Assembly: GCA_946479475.1 (NCBI GenBank)
Contig: CAMLGG010000299.1
Span: 1-6,322, forward strand
Direction: 5' to 3'
Source of the DNA: an uncultured Ideonella sp.
Lineage (GTDB): Bacteria; Pseudomonadota; Gammaproteobacteria; Burkholderiales; Burkholderiaceae
Length of the DNA: 6,322 nucleotides
The position numbers were made by a program, and so were the translations under genes. This document shows, one piece after another, positions 1-6,322 of the stretch. The stretch's first letter is position 1. Each line of letters opens with the position of its first letter. The notes beneath the pieces were generated by a model. The model was not told the origin of the DNA. It worked only from the letters and a program-made list of their open reading frames with translations, and made no database searches.

Positions 1-718
<718 letters not shown>

Positions 719-724
719 CGCGGT

Positions 725-730
725 TCCTTT
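725..730 (-). promoter_or_regulatory. Shine-Dalgarno site of ftsH
   Basis: On the minus strand AAAGGA ends six bases before the GTG at 718. It supports GTG as the true start, and it is the clearest ribosome binding site in the window; the other visible starts lack one. Confidence 0.7.
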
Positions 731-779
731 GCGAAGTCCTGAGGGAATGGGGGCCGGCAACCCAGCCCGCCACCTCGGG

Positions 780-807
780 CATATAGGGTCAATTCTAGTC
801 GACTCAA
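780..807 (-). promoter_or_regulatory. Candidate sigma-70 promoter for ftsH
   Basis: Minus strand reads TTGAGT (802-807), a 16-base spacer, then TATATG (780-785); each box matches the consensus at four of six positions. Transcription would start near 773, giving a leader of about 55 bases before the GTG. This part of the gap is AT-richer than its surroundings. It is a prediction by eye; ftsH may also be read through from rlmE. Confidence 0.35.
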
Positions 808-851
808 TACCGGCGATGCTGCCAGAGGGTGACTTGGGTCAAGGCACGCGC

Positions 852-879
852 AAATGGTCAAAACACGCCGTTTTCAAAG
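852..879 (-). promoter_or_regulatory. Candidate heat-shock (sigma-32-like) promoter for ftsH
   Basis: Minus strand has CTTTGAA (873-879), a 13-base spacer, then GACCATTT (852-859). This resembles the sigma-32 pattern CTTGAA, 13-15 bases, CCCCATTT, with one extra T in the -35 box and two mismatches in the -10. It lies just after the rlmE stop, and the leader to ftsH would be about 127 bases. In E. coli ftsH is under sigma-32 control, which makes the reading plausible, but the match is imperfect. Confidence 0.25.
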
Positions 880-894
880 CTTTGGTCGTTCGAA

Positions 895-1569
895 TCAGCC
901 CTTTTTCAGACCTATTCCGACCAGAAAGGTTTCGGCCGACTTGTCGCGCGAGGCCTTGGGCTTGATCGGCTTGACCACCCGGAACTCGCGCTTGAAGAGC
1001 TCCACCAGCTGGCTGTAGCCGCTGCCGTGGAAGACCTTGGCGACCAGTGCGCCCTCCGGCTTGAGGTGGCGGCCGGCAAACTCTACCGCCAGTTCCACCA
1101 GGTGCGCCACCCGCGCCGAATCGGAAGAGGCGATCCCCGACAGGTTCGGCGCCATGTCCGAGACCACCAGATCGACTGGCCGGCCGGCCAGTGCGTCCTC
1201 GAGCTGGGCGAGCACTTCGTCCTCGCGGAAATCGCCCTGGATGAAGGTCACGCCGTCGATCGGCTCGAAGTCCAGCAGGTCGAGCGCGATGATGGTGCCG
1301 TCCAGCTCGCCGGTGGCGGCGCCGCCGGTGCCGGCCGCCTTGGGCGCGAACCGCCGCCGCAGGTACTGGCTCCAGGCACCGGGAGCGGCGCCGAGGTCGA
1401 CGACGACCTGGCCCGGCCGGACAAGCCCGAAGGCCTCGTCGATCTCCTTGAGCTTGTACGCAGCCCGCGCGCGATAGCCCTCCTTCTGGGCCAGCTTGAC
1501 GTAGGGATCGGTCAGGTGGTCGTGCAGCCACGCCTTGTTGACCTTCTTGCTCTTGGTCTTGATCTTCAT
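895..1569 (-). CDS. rlmE: 23S rRNA (uridine-2'-O-)-methyltransferase RlmE (RrmJ/FtsJ)
   Basis: RlmE uses S-adenosylmethionine to methylate the 2'-OH of U2552 (E. coli numbering) in the A loop of 23S rRNA, a late step in large-subunit assembly. The 224-residue protein has a basic N-terminal segment ([14 protein letters not shown]), the SAM-binding loop DLGAAPG (58-64) and the K-D-K-E catalytic set: K39 in AAYKL, D138 in SDMAPN, K178 in AKVF and E213 in SAETF. These match E. coli K38, D124, K164 and E199, with a constant shift of 14 after the SAM loop. The shift comes from a Gly/Ala-rich insertion around residues 76-90, which explains the extra length over the roughly 209-residue E. coli enzyme. 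The ATG at 1569 is the only reasonable start; no Shine-Dalgarno precedes it. It diverges from yhbY across 20 bases and precedes ftsH, as in E. coli. Confidence 0.97.
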   Translation of the reverse strand: MKIKTKSKKVNKAWLHDHLTDPYVKLAQKEGYRARAAYKLKEIDEAFGLVRPGQVVVDLGAAPGAWSQYLRRRFAPKAAGTGGAATGELDGTIIALDLLDFEPIDGVTFIQGDFREDEVLAQLEDALAGRPVDLVVSDMAPNLSGIASSDSARVAHLVELAVEFAGRHLKPEGALVAKVFHGSGYSQLVELFKREFRVVKPIKPKASRDKSAETFLVGIGLKKG

Positions 1570-1574
1570 GCGAC

Positions 1575-1584
1575 TGCGATAATG
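1575..1584. promoter_or_regulatory. Shared divergent -10 region of yhbY (+) and rlmE (-)
   Basis: The 20-base gap between the two divergent starts holds TGCGATAAT (1575-1583) on the plus strand, an extended -10 box (TGn plus GATAAT, five of six). Its spacing puts +1 at 1590, the A of the yhbY ATG. Read on the minus strand the same bases give CATTAT (1579-1584), which would start rlmE transcription near 1572, only two or three bases before its ATG. No good -35 box is visible for either direction; TTGGTC at 1553-1558 is 19 bases from the plus-strand box. The plus-strand reading is the stronger one. Confidence 0.45.
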
Positions 1585-1589
1585 ACAGG

Positions 1590-2063
1590 ATGTCTGCGAT
1601 TGAACTGACGCCCGCCCAACGCAAGGAAAAGCGTGGCGAAGCCCATCACCTCGACCCGGTGGTGATGATCGGTGCCGAAGGCCTCACCGCCGCGGTGCTG
1701 AAAGAAACCGAGGCTGCGCTCAAGGCGCACGGCCTGATCAAGATCCGGGTCTTCTCGGACGATCGCGAGGCACGCGAGGCCACGCTCGCGACGCTGGCCG
1801 ACCAGCTGGGCGCCGCGCCGGTGCAGCACATCGGCAAGCTGCTGGTCCTGTGGCGGCCGATTCCCGAGAAACCCTCGGCAGAGAGGGAGGATCGCAAGCC
1901 CGGCCCCCGCACCGTCAAGCTGGTCACCTTCTCGAAGAGCGGCACCCACCGTCCGACGGTGAAGAAGGTCAAGGTCTTCGGCAACCAGCGCGTGACCGCA
2001 GGCGGCCAGATCAAGCGGGCCAAGACGCGCACCGGCAGCGTCAAGAAGAAGGCCCAGGGCTGA
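1590..2063 (+). CDS. yhbY: YhbY family RNA-binding protein with basic C-terminal extension
   Basis: This is a CRS1-YhbY (CRM) domain protein, a small KH-like RNA-binding fold that in E. coli associates with pre-50S ribosomal particles. The domain spans about residues 1-92: [23 protein letters not shown] leads to the GxxG loop GAEG (28-31), then a helix, HGLIKIRV (47-54) and the closing strand [10 protein letters not shown] (81-90). E. coli YhbY is about 97 residues, whereas this protein has 157. The extra 65 residues are highly basic (ending GSVKKKAQG), look disordered, and contain two loosely similar TVKxVxxF units (108-114 and 123-130). The start at 1590 gives the family N-terminus; AGGA immediately abuts the ATG and is too close to act as a Shine-Dalgarno site. 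The gene is divergent from rlmE and overlaps the convergent DUF4149 gene by 23 bases. Confidence 0.93.
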   Translation: MSAIELTPAQRKEKRGEAHHLDPVVMIGAEGLTAAVLKETEAALKAHGLIKIRVFSDDREAREATLATLADQLGAAPVQHIGKLLVLWRPIPEKPSAEREDRKPGPRTVKLVTFSKSGTHRPTVKKVKVFGNQRVTAGGQIKRAKTRTGSVKKKAQG

Positions 2064-2484
2064 CTCGCGCGGTGGTGCGCCACGCGAGCGCCGCCACCGC
2101 GACGATCTTGGCGCCGAAGAAGACGAGGCTGGCGGCGTGCAGCTGGCCGAAGGTCCAGCTGCCCTGACCGGCTCGCGCCGCCTCCATCATCGGCTGCAGG
2201 CCGAAGTACCCGAGGACCGTGCAGAAGACGGCGGTCAAGGCCAGGATCATCGAGGTCGAGAACCGAGACCCCGATTCCCCTGCAGCGGCAGCGCGGCGCT
2301 CCAGCAGGAGAACCACCGCGCCCAAGGCCAGGCTGAGATAGGCCTCCTGCGAAAAGATCCTGGCCACGACACGCCCCGCATCGTGCACCGCGAGGGTCGC
2401 GAACGGCGCCGGCGTCGCGATGAAGGCGATGCACAGCAGGACGCCAGCCCACAGGCCCGGGATCAGGCGCCGCGCCTGCTCCAT
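2041..2484 (-). CDS. DUF4149 domain membrane protein
   Basis: A protein of about 147 residues with no assigned function. Counting from the GTG at 2487, four hydrophobic segments are visible: about residues 8-26 (GLWAGVLLCIAFIATPAPF), 47-64, 79-97 and 118-136, so it should be a four-helix inner-membrane protein. The APFATL stretch after helix 1, the AGRVVARIFSQEAY segment before helix 2 and the FGQLHAAS motif before helix 4 resemble the DUF4149 family, commonly found beside greA in betaproteobacteria; this assignment is from memory of the family pattern. GTG (2487) is followed directly by ATG (2484); I prefer the ATG. There is no clear Shine-Dalgarno and the greA stop is only 4-7 bases away, so translation is probably coupled to greA. 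Its 3' end overlaps yhbY by 23 bases. Confidence 0.82.
   Translation of the reverse strand: MEQARRLIPGLWAGVLLCIAFIATPAPFATLAVHDAGRVVARIFSQEAYLSLALGAVVLLLERRAAAAGESGSRFSTSMILALTAVFCTVLGYFGLQPMMEAARAGQGSWTFGQLHAASLVFFGAKIVAVAALAWRTTARVSPGPSS
2064..2088 (+). other. Hairpin directly after the yhbY stop codon
   Basis: On the plus strand CTCGC (2064-2068) pairs with GCGAG (2084-2088), and GTGG (2072-2075) pairs with CCAC (2080-2083) around the loop TGCG, leaving a three-base bulge at 2069-2071. The hairpin begins at the base after the yhbY TGA. No T-run follows, so it is not a standard intrinsic terminator; it could protect the mRNA 3' end. It lies within the C-terminal codons of the DUF4149 gene. 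Confidence 0.4.
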
Positions 2485-2491
2485 CACGCCG

Positions 2492-2968
2492 TCACTGGTA
2501 ACGAACGGCCACGATCTCGTAGCTCTTCACGCCACCCGGCGCGCGCACCTCGGCCACGTCGCCCACCTCCTTGCCGATCAGGGCACGCGCGATGGGCGAG
2601 CTGATGGAGATCAGGCCCAGCTTCAAGTCGGCCTCGTCGTCGCCCACGATCTGGTAGGTGACGGCCGCGCCAGACTCCTCTTCTTCCAGGTCCACCGTGG
2701 CGCCGAAGACGACACGCCCCCCCGCGTCGAGCGCGGACGGGTCGATGATCTGGGCCGCGGCCAGCTTGCCTTCGATCTCGAGGATGCGGCCTTCGATGAA
2801 GCCCTGCTTGTCCTTGGCCGCGTCGTACTCCGCGTTCTCGGACAGGTCACCCTGGGCACGCGCCTCGGCGATGGCCTGGATCACCGCGTGGCGTTCGACG
2901 GTCTTGAGCTGCTGCAGCTCCTGCTTGAGCTTCTCGGCGCCGCGCTTGGTGAGTGGAATCGTGGTCAT
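2492..2968 (-). CDS. greA: Transcription elongation factor GreA
   Basis: GreA inserts its coiled coil into the secondary channel of RNA polymerase and stimulates cleavage of backtracked RNA, rescuing paused complexes. The 158-residue protein has the usual two parts: an N-terminal antiparallel coiled coil (about 1-75) and a C-terminal FKBP-like domain (about 80-158). The tip loop GDLSENAEY carries the two acidic residues needed for cleavage, D41 and E44, in exactly the E. coli positions. I chose the ATG at 2968 ([14 protein letters not shown]) because it aligns with the E. coli start (MQAIPMTLRGAEKL); an in-frame TTG at 2983 would add five unconserved residues. No Shine-Dalgarno is evident. 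A terminator lies 14 bases upstream and a promoter just before that, so expression probably depends on read-through of the leader terminator. DUF4149 follows 4-7 bases downstream. Confidence 0.97.
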   Translation of the reverse strand: MTTIPLTKRGAEKLKQELQQLKTVERHAVIQAIAEARAQGDLSENAEYDAAKDKQGFIEGRILEIEGKLAAAQIIDPSALDAGGRVVFGATVDLEEEESGAAVTYQIVGDDEADLKLGLISISSPIARALIGKEVGDVAEVRAPGGVKSYEIVAVRYQ

Positions 2969-2981
2969 GGAAAGTCGTGGC

Positions 2982-3011
2982 AAAAAGGAAAACGCGCCAT
3001 CAGGCGCGCTT
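2982..3011 (-). terminator. Intrinsic terminator between carB and greA
   Basis: On the minus strand AAGCGCGCC (3003-3011) and GGCGCGTTT (2990-2998) form a nine-pair stem, including one G-U pair, around the loop TGAT. The stem runs into TTTT, then CC and TTTTT (to 2982). This is a convincing Rho-independent terminator for transcripts arriving from carB or from the greA promoter. It ends only 13 bases before the greA ATG, so it sits in the greA leader. On the plus strand no T-run follows the stem, so it acts in one direction. Confidence 0.8.
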
Positions 3012-3019
3012 CGGGCAGA

Positions 3020-3047
3020 AGTTTAGAGCAGTTTGACCGGCCGGCAA
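3020..3047 (-). promoter_or_regulatory. Candidate greA promoter upstream of the leader terminator
   Basis: Minus strand reads TTGCCG (3042-3047), a 16-base spacer, then TAAACT (3020-3025); each box matches the sigma-70 consensus at four of six positions. Predicted +1 is near 3013, right at the foot of the terminator stem. Its -35 box lies inside one arm of the hairpin at 3040-3076. This is predicted by eye. Confidence 0.4.
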
Positions 3048-3076
3048 GACCGCGGCTCCTGTGCGGGCTTGCCGGC
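3040..3076 (-). other. Long hairpin after the carB stop codon
   Basis: GCCGGCAAG (3068-3076 read on the minus strand) is perfectly complementary to CTTGCCGGC (3040-3048 on the minus strand). Inside it, 3050-3053 pairs with 3063-3066 after one mismatched pair, giving a stem of 13 pairs plus a mismatch with a nine-base loop. It begins 13 bases beyond the carB TGA. No T-run follows, so it probably folds the carB mRNA 3' end and does not terminate by itself. Confidence 0.6.
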
Positions 3077-3089
3077 GACCTGCCTGGCC

Positions 3090-6322
<3,233 letters not shown>

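Noticed and set aside
745..752. CCCCATTC on the minus strand upstream of ftsH as a sigma-32 -10 box
   Set aside because: No CTTGAA-like -35 occurs 11-17 bases upstream, and the position is only 27 bases before the start codon.
860..874. AAAAC-ACGCC-GTTTT inverted repeat after rlmE as a terminator
   Set aside because: The stem is only five pairs, mostly A-T, with no GC-rich core; rlmE and ftsH are probably at least partly co-transcribed.
829..1608. A 259-residue plus-strand open frame antisense to rlmE
   Set aside because: It mirrors the well-conserved RlmE frame, has no recognisable motif and no start signal, and runs over the rlmE-yhbY gap. It is a GC-driven shadow.
839..1624. A 261-residue minus-strand frame overlapping rlmE in another phase
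   Set aside because: Its composition is low-complexity Arg/Gly/Ala, while the RlmE frame holds all catalytic residues.

Overview
The window is an ordinary, densely coded housekeeping segment of a high-GC (roughly two-thirds G+C) proteobacterium. Gene order (carB, greA, a DUF4149 membrane gene, yhbY facing the other way, rlmE, ftsH) and protein sequences fit a betaproteobacterium of the order Burkholderiales; the genus cannot be fixed from sequence alone. I see no mobile element, CRISPR array, tRNA or rRNA, and no stretch above 300 bases without a gene. I did not find a new defence or mobile system here; the points of interest are in expression signals.

Layout, right to left along the minus strand. 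CarB, the large subunit of carbamoyl-phosphate synthase, fills 3090-6322 and lacks only about its first 14 residues. A gap of about 120 bases follows, holding a long hairpin, a candidate promoter and an intrinsic terminator just upstream of greA (2492-2968). Four to seven bases after greA comes a small four-helix membrane protein of the DUF4149 family (2041-2484). It converges on and overlaps by 23 bases the plus-strand gene yhbY (1590-2063), a CRS1-YhbY RNA-binding protein with a long basic tail. Only 20 bases separate yhbY from the divergent rlmE (895-1569), the 23S rRNA 2'-O-methyltransferase. rlmE is followed after 176 bases by ftsH (start 718, running off the left edge), the membrane AAA+ protease.

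Functionally the genes fall into three themes: arginine/pyrimidine precursor synthesis (carB), transcription elongation (greA), and ribosome maturation plus protein quality control (yhbY, rlmE, ftsH). The rlmE-ftsH pairing is the same as in E. coli, where the two are co-transcribed under heat-shock control; a sigma-32-like sequence lies between them here.

The most notable regulatory readings are: (1) an extended -10 box placed so that yhbY would start transcription exactly at the A of its ATG, while neither yhbY nor rlmE has a Shine-Dalgarno sequence; and (2) a promoter followed at once by a terminator in the greA leader, resembling the arrangement that makes the short GraL RNAs in E. coli.
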